From: CAVTBT01 sp963733065 | Lineage (GTDB): Bacteria; Actinomycetota; Thermoleophilia; Gaiellales; Gaiellaceae | Reading direction: 5' to 3' | Assembly: GCA_963733065.1 (NCBI GenBank) | Contig: CAVTBT010000005.1 | Span: 806,001-870,000, forward strand | DNA: 64,000 bases | Shown here: positions 33,063 through 42,922 of the stretch, in pieces | How the letters are laid out: each line of letters starts with the position of its first letter | How positions within the stretch are numbered: the first letter of the stretch is position 1 | Made by a program: the position numbers and the translations under genes | The notes under the pieces: model-generated | Told to the model about the DNA's origin: nothing | Databases searched by the model: none | What the model saw: only the letters and a program-made list of their open reading frames with translations

Positions 33063-34319
33063 GTGAAGGTGCTGCTCGTGACGCTGTATTTCCCCCCGGC
33101 GGGCGGCGGCGGCGTCCAAAGGCCGCTCAAGCTCGCGCAGTACCTGCCCGCTCTGGGCGTCGAGACGCACGTGCTCGCTCCCGACGACCCGAAGTGGATC
33201 CACACCGATCCCGAGCTGCGCGTGCCGACGCAGGCCTGGGTGCACCGGGCGCGCTACGTGGGCCCGAAGGGCCGGAAGCCGGCCGAGGAGCTGCACGGCA
33301 AGGAGGGGCTCGCACGGCTCGCGACTCAGGCGCGGCTGGCCTCCCGGCGGCTGCTCGTCCCGGACGAGAACGTGAGCTGGAACCTGACGGCGATCCCGGC
33401 CGCGATCCGCATCGCGCGCGCCGAGGGCATCGACGCGGTCATCACCACGTCGCCGCCGGCCTCCGTCCACTTCGTCGGCGCTGCCGTCAAGCGCGCCACC
33501 GGCGTACGGTGGCTGGCCGATCTGCGCGACTCCCTCGTCGCGCACCCGCACCGCAGGTCGGAGTCGGTCGCGGTCCGGGCCAAGGAGAAGGTCGACGAGG
33601 GCGTCGCCTGGCTCGTTGCCCGGCAGGCCGACGCGATCGCGTGCGTCTCGGAGGCGATCGCGGACGAGACCCGCGGGCTCTCGCCGCGCGGGCCAGTCGA
33701 GGTGATCGCGAACGGCTGCGACTTCGACGACTTCGCCGGCCTGGAGTACCGGGCCGGGCCGCGGTTTCGCATCACCCACACCGGATCGTTCTTCGGCAAG
33801 CGCGACCCGCGGCCGTTCCTGCAGGCGCTGGCGGACTCCGGGCTCGACGCGGTCGCGCGCTTCGTCGGCGACTTCCGCTCGTCCGACCGGGAGTGGGCGG
33901 AGGGCCTCGGTCTCGGAGACCGGCTGGAGCTGATCCCCTATGCGCCACGCGCGCGAGCGCTCGAGCTGCAGCGCGACTCGGAGGCGCTGCTGCTGCTCAT
34001 CCCGGAGGCGGGTGGACGGGGGCGCGGCGTGCTCTCCGGGAAGGTGTTCGAGTACCTGGCCGCCGAGCGCCCGATCCTGGCGGCGGTGCCCCCTGACGGC
34101 GCGGCCGCGGACCTCATTCGCGAGGCGGGCGCCGGCCTCGTCGCGCCGCCGGACGACGTCGACGCGCTGCGCGAAGCGCTCGTCGCATTGCACGGGACGT
34201 TCACGAACGCCGGCCTGCCCGCCGTCGTGCTCGACGACGGCTTACGGCGTCGGCTCTCGCGCCAGGCCCGTGTCGAGGAGACGGCGGACCTGCTCCGGGC
34301 GATCGTGGCGAAGGGGTGA
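33063..34319 (+). CDS. Glycosyltransferase (GT4)
   Basis: The 418-residue GT-B enzyme begins VKVLLVTLYFPPAGGGGVQR, the GT4 N-terminus with the Gly-rich donor loop. It has DAIACVSEAIADETRG and VEVIANGCDFDDF in the linker, then FRITHTGSFFGKRDP and GKVFEYLAAERPILA in the nucleotide-sugar half. TACCAT (33049-33054) precedes the GTG by eight bases with no ribosome-binding site. GTGA overlap with the O-antigen-ligase-like gene starts a coupled trio (GT4, ligase/polymerase, GT4). Confidence 0.86.
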   Translation: MKVLLVTLYFPPAGGGGVQRPLKLAQYLPALGVETHVLAPDDPKWIHTDPELRVPTQAWVHRARYVGPKGRKPAEELHGKEGLARLATQARLASRRLLVPDENVSWNLTAIPAAIRIARAEGIDAVITTSPPASVHFVGAAVKRATGVRWLADLRDSLVAHPHRRSESVAVRAKEKVDEGVAWLVARQADAIACVSEAIADETRGLSPRGPVEVIANGCDFDDFAGLEYRAGPRFRITHTGSFFGKRDPRPFLQALADSGLDAVARFVGDFRSSDREWAEGLGLGDRLELIPYAPRARALELQRDSEALLLLIPEAGGRGRGVLSGKVFEYLAAERPILAAVPPDGAAADLIREAGAGLVAPPDDVDALREALVALHGTFTNAGLPAVVLDDGLRRRLSRQARVEETADLLRAIVAKG

Positions 34320-35704
34320 CCCACGTGGTCGCCCATGCACACCCACGTCTGCCGGCGGCCGCGCGCTCCGTCGCCAGCGGCGGCCGCGCCACGGATGCGC
34401 TGCTCCTCGCCACCGTGCTCACGGTCAGCTTCGCGAAGCTGCAGTGGAACGTCGCCGGTGCGCTGTCGCTGTCCGATGTGCTGACGGCGGTCTTCCTCGT
34501 CGTGTTCGCCGCAGGCCGCCTCGAGCGCGGCGACTCGCGCCTGACGCGCGCGGCGGCCATCGCCGGCCTCTTCTTCGTCGCCTTCCTGCTCGTCTACCTC
34601 GCGGGCTTCTTCAACGTCGAGACACAGCAGGCGCTCGCGCAGTGGGCCAAGGGGATGGTCAAGTTCCTGCTGCACTTCCTGTTCCTCGTCACCGCGCTCG
34701 ACTACCTGGCGCGGCGAGGGGAGCGCTTCTACTGGCTGACGCTCGGCGCGTTCTGCGGCGGGCTGTTCCTGAACGCCTGCTACGGAGTGCTCCAGCTGCT
34801 CGTCGCGGAGGCGACGGGGTTCAACCTCGACGAGGCCGTGCTGCAGCCGGTGACCGGCGGCGCGAGCGCGATCAACGTCTACGGGGCCGTCGAGGGTCAG
34901 GACGTGTACCGGCCGAACGCGCTCACCGGGGACCCGAACCACCTCGGCATCGAGCTCGCCGCGGTGCTGCTCATCCTGACGCCCATCTACCTCAGGCTCG
35001 AGCGCGGTCATCCGCTCCGCCTGCCGCTCGCGCTCGGCCTGTCCTTCCTGCTCGTCGTCGAGCTCGCGACGCTGTCCCGGAGCGGCCTGCTCGGCCTCGC
35101 CTGCGGCGTCGCCGTGCTTGCGGTGCCGTATCGCCACAAGCTCGGCTCGGCGGCGCTGCTGCTGCCGCTCGGCCTCGTTGCGGCGCTCGTGGCGGTCGTG
35201 GTCTCGGCACGCTCGAACTTCTTCGAGGTCGTTCTGCGTTCGCGCTTCGACACGAGCGCGCAGAGCGCCTCGACCCATTTCGACGTCTACGACTTCATCC
35301 CGGACGTGCTGACGAGCAACCCGCTGCTCGGCCTCGGGCTGAACAGCTTCTCCGTGTACTACGAGTTCGTCACCGGCCGCACGAATTTCGGCCCGCACTC
35401 GTTCTACGTCGCACTCTTCGTCGAGACGGGCGTGATCGGGGCGCTCGTCTTCGCGGCCTTCCTCGTGCACCTGTTCCGCCGGGCGGGAGCGGCGCGGCGC
35501 ATCGGCCGTGCCCTCGCCGTGGCGGGCGAGCCGGTGGCCGCCCGGGTGCGGCCCCTGGCCTGGGGGCTCACCGCGGCGCTCGTCTCGACGCTCGCCTCGA
35601 ACGCCTTCTACCTGACCATGTCCTTCTACTACTTCTTCGCGCTGGCGCTGCTCGTGCTGGCGGCGCCGGCAGTCTTCGGGCGGCGGCTCGCGCCGGCGCC
35701 GTGA
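34316..35704 (+). CDS. O-antigen ligase/polymerase-like membrane protein (Wzy/WaaL)
   Basis: The 462-residue protein has about twelve membrane helices and a large loop after NPLLGLGLNSFSVYYEFV containing HSFYVALFVETGVIG, the H-N-x-x-L/W-type region of the Wzy/WaaL family. A preceding ALTGDPNHLGIELA segment is also family-like. It would polymerise or ligate lipid-linked glycan on the outer face of the membrane. It is coupled by GTGA to the GT4 genes on both sides. Confidence 0.84.
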   Translation: MTHVVAHAHPRLPAAARSVASGGRATDALLLATVLTVSFAKLQWNVAGALSLSDVLTAVFLVVFAAGRLERGDSRLTRAAAIAGLFFVAFLLVYLAGFFNVETQQALAQWAKGMVKFLLHFLFLVTALDYLARRGERFYWLTLGAFCGGLFLNACYGVLQLLVAEATGFNLDEAVLQPVTGGASAINVYGAVEGQDVYRPNALTGDPNHLGIELAAVLLILTPIYLRLERGHPLRLPLALGLSFLLVVELATLSRSGLLGLACGVAVLAVPYRHKLGSAALLLPLGLVAALVAVVVSARSNFFEVVLRSRFDTSAQSASTHFDVYDFIPDVLTSNPLLGLGLNSFSVYYEFVTGRTNFGPHSFYVALFVETGVIGALVFAAFLVHLFRRAGAARRIGRALAVAGEPVAARVRPLAWGLTAALVSTLASNAFYLTMSFYYFFALALLVLAAPAVFGRRLAPAP

Positions 35705-36714
35705 GGGTCGCCGTCCTCACGACTTCCTACCCGCGCTGGGAGGGGGACGCGGCCGGCAGCTTCGTCGCCACGTCGGTGGAGGGCGTGCGCGCCGCGGGGG
35801 TGGAGGCCGAGGTCGTGTCGCCTGCCGGCTTCCGGCACTTCGGCATCGCGTACGGGCACGGCGTCGCCGGCAACCTGCGTCGGGCGCCGTGGAAGCTCGG
35901 CCTGCTGCCGGCCTTCATGGCGTCGTACGCCCGGGCGGCCAGGCGGGCTTCGCGCGGCGCCGACCTCGTGCACGCACACTGGCTGCCTTCCGGCTGGGCG
36001 GCGCGGGCCACCGGGCTCCCGTACGTCGTGCAGCTCTGGGGGACGGACGTCGAGCTGGCACGACGGGCGCCGCGGGTCTTCGGCCCTGTGCTGCGCGCCG
36101 CCCGGGTCGTGATCTGCGCCTCGTCGGCGCTCGCCGAGGGCGCTCGAGACCTCGGCGCCGAGGACGTCCGCCTCATCCCGAGCCCCGTGCCGTTCCCCCG
36201 CAGCGTCGGCACACCGGAGGAGCCGCCGCACGTGCTGTACCTGGGCCGGCTCTCGCCAGAGAAGGGCGCACTGCAGTTCGCCGACGCCTCCTCGGGCCTG
36301 CCGCGCGTCGTCGTCGGCGACGGCCCGCTGCGAGACCGCCTGCCGGACGCGCTCGGGCTCGTGCCGACCAGCAGGGTCGGGGCCTACCTCGAGCGTGCCG
36401 CGGTCGTCTGCGTCCCGTCGCTCAGAGAGGGCTACGGCTTCGCGTGCGCGGAGGCGCTCGCGTACGGCAGGCCGGTGGTGGCGAGCGCGGTCGGCGGCCT
36501 GCTCGACCACGTCGAGGACGGCGTCAACGGCCTGCTCGTGCCGGCCGGGGACGTTCCTGCCCTGCGCTCGGCGCTGATCCGCCTGCTCGGCGACGCGCGC
36601 CTCCGGTCGCGGCTCGGTTCGGCCGCCCGCAAGCGCGCCCGGGAGCGGTTCGCGCCCGAGGCCGCCGCGGCAGCGACGGTGCAGGCGTATCGCGACGCGC
36701 TCGCCTCCGGCTGA
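35701..36714 (+). CDS. Glycosyltransferase (GT4)
   Basis: The 337-residue protein has the GT-B pattern with VRVAVLTTSYPRWEGDAAGSF at the start, LVHAHWLPSGW, VVQLWGTDVEL, VLYLGRLSPEKGALQF, and the E-x7-E motif region SLREGYGFACAEALAYGRPV. It belongs to the same coupled set as the preceding two genes. It ends 5 bp from the convergent GT2 gene. Confidence 0.86.
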   Translation: MRVAVLTTSYPRWEGDAAGSFVATSVEGVRAAGVEAEVVSPAGFRHFGIAYGHGVAGNLRRAPWKLGLLPAFMASYARAARRASRGADLVHAHWLPSGWAARATGLPYVVQLWGTDVELARRAPRVFGPVLRAARVVICASSALAEGARDLGAEDVRLIPSPVPFPRSVGTPEEPPHVLYLGRLSPEKGALQFADASSGLPRVVVGDGPLRDRLPDALGLVPTSRVGAYLERAAVVCVPSLREGYGFACAEALAYGRPVVASAVGGLLDHVEDGVNGLLVPAGDVPALRSALIRLLGDARLRSRLGSAARKRARERFAPEAAAAATVQAYRDALASG

Positions 36715-36719
36715 ATGCG

Positions 36720-37412
36720 TCAGCCGATGCGGCAGCGCAGGAGCGTCCGCAGCACTCGGAGGCCGTCGAGGGCGGTCAGCTTCTTGCCCGCCTCGCGCGA
36801 CCGGGCGGTGTAGGAGACCGGCACCTCGTAGATCCGCTCGCCCGAGCGCAGGACCCGCGCCGCGATCTCCGGCTCGATCGCGAAGCCGCGCTCGCGCAGC
36901 GGCAGCGACCGGAAGAGCTCGGTGCGCATCGCCTTGTGACAGGTCATCACGTCCGAGATCCAGCTGTTGTAGAGCACGTTCGTCACGAACGTGACGACCT
37001 TGTTGCCCATGACGTACCAGAAGCCGAAGGCCGAGTGGGACGCCCAGGCGCGGCTCCCGAAGACGACGTTCGAGCGGCCGTCGAGGATCGGCGCGACGAC
37101 GTCGGCGATTCCGGCCGCCTCGTATTCGAGGTCGGCGTCGAGGATGGCCGAGATCGACCCCGTCGCCGCGGCCAGGCCCGTACGCACCGCGGCGCCCTTG
37201 CCGAGGTTGCGGTCGTGGAGCAGCACACGGACGCCGTCGCCCCATTCGCGTCCGGTCAGCAGCTCGCGCGTGCCGTCCGTCGAGCCGTCGTCGACGATCA
37301 CGAGCTCCCGCTCGTCGACCGGCAGGCTCGCGCCGAGCGCGTCGGCGATCGCCGCCTCGACGGTCGCACGCTCGTTGAAGACGGGCATGAGGATGGTCAG
37401 CGACTCGGGCAC
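36720..37412 (-). CDS. Glycosyltransferase family 2 (DPM1-like, soluble)
   Basis: The GTG at 37412 gives 230 residues: LTILMPVFNERATVEAAIAD, LVIVDDGSTDGT, AILDADLEYEAAGI with the DxD, and YEVPVSYTARSREAGKKLTA at the end. It resembles dolichyl-phosphate mannosyltransferase-type enzymes without membrane anchors. TAGGCT on the reverse strand (37426-37421) lies eight bases before the start, another leaderless promoter. It is divergent from the GT2 gene at 37468. Confidence 0.85.
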   Translation of the reverse strand: MPESLTILMPVFNERATVEAAIADALGASLPVDERELVIVDDGSTDGTRELLTGREWGDGVRVLLHDRNLGKGAAVRTGLAAATGSISAILDADLEYEAAGIADVVAPILDGRSNVVFGSRAWASHSAFGFWYVMGNKVVTFVTNVLYNSWISDVMTCHKAMRTELFRSLPLRERGFAIEPEIAARVLRSGERIYEVPVSYTARSREAGKKLTALDGLRVLRTLLRCRIG

Positions 37413-37467
37413 GGCCGCACAGCCTAGTGCCCCTGGAAGCCCCGCCACACGCCACTAGACTGCGCCG

Positions 37468-38559
37468 GTGCTCGCGCTGAAGACCCTCTTCTGGGCGTCG
37501 TTCGGCGCGCTCGCGTGGACGCAGGTCGCCTATCCCGCAGCCGCCGGCCTGCTCGCGCGCGTTCGCGAACGCCGGGTCGCGGCGGCCGATCTCGAGCCGA
37601 GCGTGACGGTGATCGTCGCCGCGCACGACGAGGATGCGGTCATCGAGCGGCGGGTCGAGAACCTGCTCGCGCTCGACTACCCGCGGGAGAAGCTCGAGAT
37701 CGTGGTGACCTCCGACGCCTCGGGCGACCGCACGGAGGAGCTCGCAGCAGCGGCCGGGGCGCGCGTGATCGGCAACCCGCGGGGCGGCAAGGTCGCCGCG
37801 CAGAACAGAGCGGTGCGGGAGACCGAGGCGGAGATCGTGGCGTTCTCCGACGCGAACGCCACCTGGGCGCCGGACGCGCTCCGCCGGCTCGTGCGCCCGT
37901 TCGCCGACCCCGACGTCGCGTACGTCTGCGGGCGGCTCCGGCTCGAGGACGCGGCGGGCGGCAACCGGGAGGGGCTCTACTGGCGGTTCGAGCTGTGGTT
38001 GCGCGAGCGCGAGTCGCGCCTCGGCTCCGTGACCGGGGGCAACGGCTCCATCTACGCCGTCCGCCGTGCGGACTACGTCGAGGTCGACCCCCGCTTCGGC
38101 CACGACCTCGCGCTGCCGTACCTGATGGTGCAGCGCGGTCGCCGCGCGGTGTACGAGCCGTCCGCGCAGGCGTTCGAGAAGCCGACGCCGACGAACGAGA
38201 CCGAGTACCGCCGGAAGGTGCGGATGTTCGAGCACTGCTGGCTGATCACGCTGCGGGGCTCGATGCTGCGGCGGCTGCCGCCGCTCTACGGCCTCCAGAT
38301 CGTGAGCCACCGCCTGCTGCGCTACGGGAGCGGGCTGCTGCACCTCGTCCTGCTCGGGACGAGCCTCGCGCTCGTGGGGGAAGGCCCGATCTACCTCGTC
38401 GTGCTCGGCGGGCAGCTCGGCCTGCTCGCGGCCGCCGCCGCGCGGGTCGGCGTCGCCCGCTACTACGTGCTCGTGACGTGGGCGACGGTCGTCTCGCTCG
38501 TGAACTACGTGCGCCGCGGCGTGCCGGCGACCTGGGATCCCGCCGAAGGCACCCGGTGA
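37468..38559 (+). CDS. Membrane-anchored glycosyltransferase family 2 (CesA/HasA-like)
   Basis: The 363-residue protein has an N-terminal membrane helix and a GT2 domain with PSVTVIVAAHDEDAVIERRV, VTSDASGDRTEEL, VAFSDANATWAPDAL and VTGGNGSIYAVRRADY. Three C-terminal helices follow. This is a processive-type layout, though the QxxRW motif is not obvious. TAGACT (37456-37461) is six bases before the GTG. It overlaps the sugar transferase by GTGA. Confidence 0.84.
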   Translation: MLALKTLFWASFGALAWTQVAYPAAAGLLARVRERRVAAADLEPSVTVIVAAHDEDAVIERRVENLLALDYPREKLEIVVTSDASGDRTEELAAAAGARVIGNPRGGKVAAQNRAVRETEAEIVAFSDANATWAPDALRRLVRPFADPDVAYVCGRLRLEDAAGGNREGLYWRFELWLRERESRLGSVTGGNGSIYAVRRADYVEVDPRFGHDLALPYLMVQRGRRAVYEPSAQAFEKPTPTNETEYRRKVRMFEHCWLITLRGSMLRRLPPLYGLQIVSHRLLRYGSGLLHLVLLGTSLALVGEGPIYLVVLGGQLGLLAAAAARVGVARYYVLVTWATVVSLVNYVRRGVPATWDPAEGTR

Positions 38560-39135
38560 ACCGCGCGCTCGACGTGGCGGGAGCCGCGCTCGGGCTGGCG
38601 CTGGCGAGCCCCGTGCTCGCCGCGGCCGCGCTCGCGATCAAGCTCGAGGACGGGGGCCCGGTCTTCTACCGCCAGGTGCGCGTCGGCCAGGACGGCGTCG
38701 ACTTCGAGCTGCTGAAGCTGCGGACGATGGTCGAGGACGCCGAGACGAAGGGCGCCGGCTTCGCGGTCGACCGCGGCGACGCGCGCATCACGACGGTCGG
38801 CCGGCTGCTGCGCGCGACGTCGCTCGACGAGCTGCCGCAGCTGGTCAACGTGCTGCGCGGGGAGATGAGCCTGATCGGACCGCGACCGACCCTCCGCTAC
38901 CAGGTCGACCGCTACTCGCCGCGTCAGCGCCGTCGCCTGGAGGTCAGACCCGGCTTGACCGGCTGGGCGCAGATCCATGGACGGGCCGCGTTGCCGTGGG
39001 AGGAGCGCATCGAGCTGGACGTCTGGTACGTCGAGCACCGCTCCGCCGCGCGTCGACCTGAAGATCCTGCTCCGCACGCCGCTCGCCCTCGTCGGCAACA
39101 CCTACAAGGGCCAAACCGGCGGCTGGCGAAGCTAA
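38556..39135 (+). pseudogene. Priming sugar-phosphate transferase (PglC/WcaJ-like), frameshifted near the end
   Basis: The gene opens at GTG 38556 with a membrane re-entrant helix, then KLEDGGPVFYRQVRVGQDG, FELLKLRTMVEDAET, SLDELPQLVNVLRGEMSLIGP and PGLTGWAQIHGR. These are signature segments of small phosphoglycosyl transferases that start lipid-linked glycans. At 39042-39050 one extra base shifts the frame; the expected ending RVDLKILLRTPLALVGNTYK continues in the next frame to a TAA at 39135. Repairing it gives about 192 residues, the family's normal length. The core active site precedes the shift. Confidence 0.8.
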
Positions 39136-39145
39136 CCTCGTCGCC

Positions 39146-40151
39146 GTGACCGCGGTCCTCTTCACCTGCGCGGGACAGCGCGTGGACATCGTGTCCGCCT
39201 TCGGGCGCGCCGGCGCGACGACGATCGCCACCGATCTCGACCCGCTCGCGCCCGCGCTCTACCACGCCGACCGCTACGCGCTCGTGCCGCGGGTCGACGA
39301 CCCCGGCTACGTCTCCGCGCTCGCCGCCCTCGTCGAGGAGCACGACGTCCGTCTCGTCGTCCCGCTCACGGACCTCGACCAGGCGCTGCTCGCCCGTGCT
39401 CGCGACGAGCTCGCGCCGGCCCTCGTGCTCGTCCCCGACGTGGACGTGTGCGAGACGATGGGCGACAAGTACCTCGCGCACGAGTTCTTCGAGGGGCACG
39501 GCATCCCGAGCCCACGCAGCTGGCTGCCCGCCGACGTGCCGCGCGACGCCCGTTTCCCCGTGCTCGTGAAGGTGCGCGAAGGCTTCGGCTCGCGGCACAT
39601 CTACCGCGCGAGCGACACGAAGGAGCTCGACTTCTTCCTGCGCTACACGACGGTCGACTCGTTCGTGCAGGCGTGCTGCCGCGGGGAGGAGTTCTCGATC
39701 GACGTCTTCTGCGACCTCGACGGACGCTGTCTGAACGCGATCCCGCGGACGATGATCCAGTCGAAGGGCGGCGAGTCGATCAAGGGCATGTCGATCAAGG
39801 ACTGGGAGCTGATCGAGCACGGCGCGTTCGTGGCCGAGACGATCGGCGATCAAGGGCCCGGCCAACGTCCAGTGCTTCCGCGAGCCCGACGGATCGCTGC
39901 CGATCACGGACGTCAACCCACGCTTCGGCGGCGCGTTCCCGCTCCCGCTCGCCGCCGGCAGCCGCTACCCGGAGCTCGCGATCGCCCTCGCGAACGGCGA
40001 GCACCCGGAGCCGACGCTCGGCGACTTCCGGGAGGGCATCGTGATGACGCGGTTCTTCTCGCACCTCGTGCTCGCTCGCGACGGCGGCGGCATGCTCGAG
40101 CCGTTCGCCGAGGAGCTGCCCGAGCCGGTTGCCTCGGAGCCGGGCGAGTAG
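39146..40151 (+). pseudogene. ATP-grasp ligase, frameshifted
   Basis: From a GTG preceded by TAACCT (39133-39138, seven bases away) the product begins TAVLFTCAGQRVDIVSAFGR, as in PylC-like ATP-grasp proteins, and continues with VLVKVREGFGSRHIYRAS and FSIDVFCDLDG. One extra base at 39845-39848 moves the frame. The rest, GPANVQCFREPDGSLPITDV then NPRFGGAFPLPLAAGSRYPE, carries the metal-binding Asp-Asn motif and ends at 40151. Repaired, it is about 334 residues. The TAGTG junction overlaps the SDR gene. It probably ligates an amino acid or similar group to an amino sugar (inference). Confidence 0.75.
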
Positions 40152-41072
40152 TGGCGCGCTACGCCGTCACCGGAGCGGCGGGCTTCATCGGCTCGCACCT
40201 CGCCGAGGCGCTCGTCGCGGCCGGCCACGACGTCGTCGCGATCGACTGCTTCACCGACTACTACGACCCGGCGCTCAAGGAGGAGAACGCGCGCGGGCTC
40301 GACCTGCTGCGCCTCGACCTCGCCGCCGACGAGCTCGACTTCTCCGGGCTCGACGGCGTCTTCCACCTCGCCGGCCAGCCGGGCGTGCGGCAGCTTCGGC
40401 GACGTGTTCGACCTCTACCTGCGCCGCAACGTGCTCGCGAGCCAGCGCGTCTTCGAGGCGGCTGCCGCCGCGGGCGTGCGCGTCGTGTTCGCCTCCTCGT
40501 CGTCGGTCTACGGCGACGCGGAGCGCTATCCGACGCGGGAGGACGTGACGCCGCTGCCCGTCTCCCCGTACGGGATCACGAAGCTGGCCTGCGAGCACCT
40601 GGCGCGCGCGTACGGCCGCAGCTTCGGGCTCGACGCGGTCGTGCTGCGCTACTTCAACGCCTTCGGTCCGCGGCAGCGCCCCGACATGGCCTTCCCGCGC
40701 ATCGTGGAGGCGCTCGTCGACGGGACGCGCTTCGAGCTGTACGGCGACGGCCGGCAGAGCCGCGGCTTCACCTACGTCGCCGACGTCGTCGAGGCGAGCG
40801 TCATCGCCATGGAGCGAGCCGCCGGCGGCGAGACCTACAACGTCGGCGGCGGCGCCGAGGTGACGATGCTCGAGGCGATCGCGCAGCTCGAGGCGCTGTC
40901 CGGGCGGACGCTCGACCTGCGGACCGGCCCGCCCGTGCCCGGCGACCAGCGCCGGACGCAGGCCGACACGAGCCGCATCCGCGCCGATCTCGGCTGGACG
41001 CCGCAGGTGCCGTTCGAGCAGGGCCTCGCGGCTCAGTGGCACTGGGCCGCTGGTAGGGTCGGCGCCCGATGA
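40151..41072 (+). pseudogene. SDR sugar-nucleotide epimerase (GalE/UGE-like), frameshifted
   Basis: The N-terminus ARYAVTGAAGFIGSHLAEAL and DCFTDYYDPALKEENARGL is typical of UDP-glucuronate/UDP-glucose epimerases. One extra base at 40388-40392 breaks the frame at GVR; the continuation SFGDVFDLYLRRNVLASQRV, with SSSSVYGDAERYPT, the catalytic SPYGITKLACE and RYFNAFGPRQRPDM, reads on to 41072. Repaired, it is about 306 residues. It overlaps the Wzz-like gene by ATGA. Confidence 0.78.
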
Positions 41073-41959
41073 CGACGCAGCTCGAACGGCCGAGGGTCGA
41101 CCTCGACGACGAGCGCGAGGTCGATCTCCGCTCCGCCTGGCAGCGCATCGCAGCGCGGTGGTGGCTGCCGGTCGGCGGGCTCGTGCTGGGCCTCCTCGCC
41201 GGGGTGCTGCTCGCCGTCGGCGGCGGCCAGGTGTGGAAGGCGGAGACCCTGCTGGCGCTCGGGCAGCCGTTCTCCCCGAACGGCGGCGCGCCCGTGCAGG
41301 CGTTCCTCACGAACCCCCGGGCGGTCGCCGAGATCATCCGCTCGGAGTCCGCCCTCCGGGAGGCCGCTCGGGCCGCTGACCTCCGCGTGGGACAGCTGCG
41401 CGGCAACGTGTCGAGCCAGCAGGTCGGCGCGACCGGCGCCGCCGCGCGCGCCACCGGAGCGCCGCTCGTCACGATCGAGGTCGAGGGCGACGCGCCAAGG
41501 AAGGTGGAGCGAGCGGCGGACACGCTTGCCCGGATCGTCATCGGCCGCACCTCCGCGCAGTACGTCGGCACCAAGATCGAGACGTTCGAGACGCAGCTCG
41601 ACTCGATCCAGGACCAGCTGAACACCCTCGCGCCCCGGATCGCCGCGGCCGAGGCCGCGGTCGAGGAGCCAGGCCTGTCGCCGCTCGACAAGCTCGTCGT
41701 GGCCGGTCAGCTCGACAACGCGCAGCAGCGCCGCGGACAGCTGCTCGAGCAGCAGACGACGGTGCAGCAGCAGCTGGCGCTCGCCGAGAACGTCGAGCGT
41801 GCGCAGGTGATCAATCCTGCGGCCGCGACTCAGGTGACCGCGCGGAGCGCCCGCAACTCGGCGCTCGTCGGCGGCCTGATCGGCCTGCTGCTTGGCGCGG
41901 TCCTCGCGCTCCTCGCCGAGCCGATCCTTGCGCGCAGGAACCGCGCCGCGACCCGGTAG
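41069..41959 (+). CDS. Wzz/chain-length-determinant-like membrane protein
   Basis: The 296-residue protein has two membrane helices (about 33-52 and 270-288) that flank a long extracytoplasmic region with heptad-like coiled coils (KIETFETQLDSIQDQLNTL and QLDNAQQRRGQLLEQQTT). This is the layout of Wzz/Wzc-type polysaccharide co-polymerases, without a kinase domain. It would set chain length or assist export of the glycan. TAGGGT (41055-41060) lies eight bases before the ATG, so an internal leaderless promoter is possible. Confidence 0.8.
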   Translation: MTTQLERPRVDLDDEREVDLRSAWQRIAARWWLPVGGLVLGLLAGVLLAVGGGQVWKAETLLALGQPFSPNGGAPVQAFLTNPRAVAEIIRSESALREAARAADLRVGQLRGNVSSQQVGATGAAARATGAPLVTIEVEGDAPRKVERAADTLARIVIGRTSAQYVGTKIETFETQLDSIQDQLNTLAPRIAAAEAAVEEPGLSPLDKLVVAGQLDNAQQRRGQLLEQQTTVQQQLALAENVERAQVINPAAATQVTARSARNSALVGGLIGLLLGAVLALLAEPILARRNRAATR

Positions 41960-41969
41960 TCGAAGGCCC

Positions 41970-42911
41970 GTGGTCGACGGCAAGCGCGTGGCGGTGGTGG
42001 TGCCCGCGCACGACGAGGAGCTCCTGATCGTCGAGACGCTCCGCGGCATCCCGGACTTCGTCGACCGGATCTACGTCGTCGACGACGCGTCGGCCGACGC
42101 CACCGGCGAGCGTGCGCGGGAGCTCGGCGACCCGCGCGTGGAGGTGATCCGGCACGACCGGAACGCCGGCGTCGGGGCCGCGATCGTGACCGGCTACCGG
42201 CATGCGCTCGCCGGAGGCGCCGACGTCACGGCCGTCATGGCCGGCGACAACCAGATGGACCCCGGCGAGCTGCTGTCGCTCGTCAGCCCCGTGCTCGACG
42301 GGGAGGTCGACTACGCGAAGGCCAATCGCCTCGTGTCCGGCGAGGCATGGGAGCTGATCCCCCGCTCGCGCTACCTCGGCAATGCCGTCCTCTCGCTGCT
42401 GACGAAGATTGCGTCGGGCTACTGGCACGTCGCCGACTCGCAGGCCGGCTACACGGCCATCGGTCACGACGCGCTGGCGCAACTCGATCTCGACCGCGTG
42501 TACACGCGCTACGGCTTCCCGAACGACATGCTGGTGCACCTGAACGTCTGGAACGCCCGGGTGCGCGACGTCCCGTCACGCCCGATCTACGGCGTGGGGG
42601 AGCGCTCCGGCATCAAGATCCGCCGCGTGGTGCCGCGGATCTCGTGGCTGCTGCTCAAGGGCTTTCTGTGGCGGCTGCGCGAGAAGTACGTGATCCGCGA
42701 CTTCCATCCGCTCGTCTTCTTCTACGCCCTCGGGATCCTGATGACCACCGTGGGCCTGCTGCTCGGGGTCGTCGAGGTGGTGCTGCGGTTCATGGGCAAC
42801 GAGATCACCACCCCGACGATCGTCCTCGTCGCGTTGCTCCTGATCTCAGGCAGTCAGTTCACCCTGTTCGCCATGTGGTTCGACATGGAGTCGAACAAGG
42901 ATCTGAAGTAA
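41970..42911 (+). CDS. Glycosyltransferase family 2 with C-terminal membrane helices
   Basis: The 313-residue protein starts VAVVVPAHDEELLIVETLRG, then YVVDDASADATGERA, VMAGDNQMDPGELL (DxD-like) and SQAGYTAIGHDALAQL. Two C-terminal helices (about 245-305) follow. It belongs with polyprenyl-phosphate or lipid-directed GT2 enzymes. It starts 10 bp after the Wzz-like gene and closes the glycan locus. Confidence 0.83.
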   Translation: MVDGKRVAVVVPAHDEELLIVETLRGIPDFVDRIYVVDDASADATGERARELGDPRVEVIRHDRNAGVGAAIVTGYRHALAGGADVTAVMAGDNQMDPGELLSLVSPVLDGEVDYAKANRLVSGEAWELIPRSRYLGNAVLSLLTKIASGYWHVADSQAGYTAIGHDALAQLDLDRVYTRYGFPNDMLVHLNVWNARVRDVPSRPIYGVGERSGIKIRRVVPRISWLLLKGFLWRLREKYVIRDFHPLVFFYALGILMTTVGLLLGVVEVVLRFMGNEITTPTIVLVALLLISGSQFTLFAMWFDMESNKDLK

Positions 42912-42922
42912 GCAGGCCTCTC

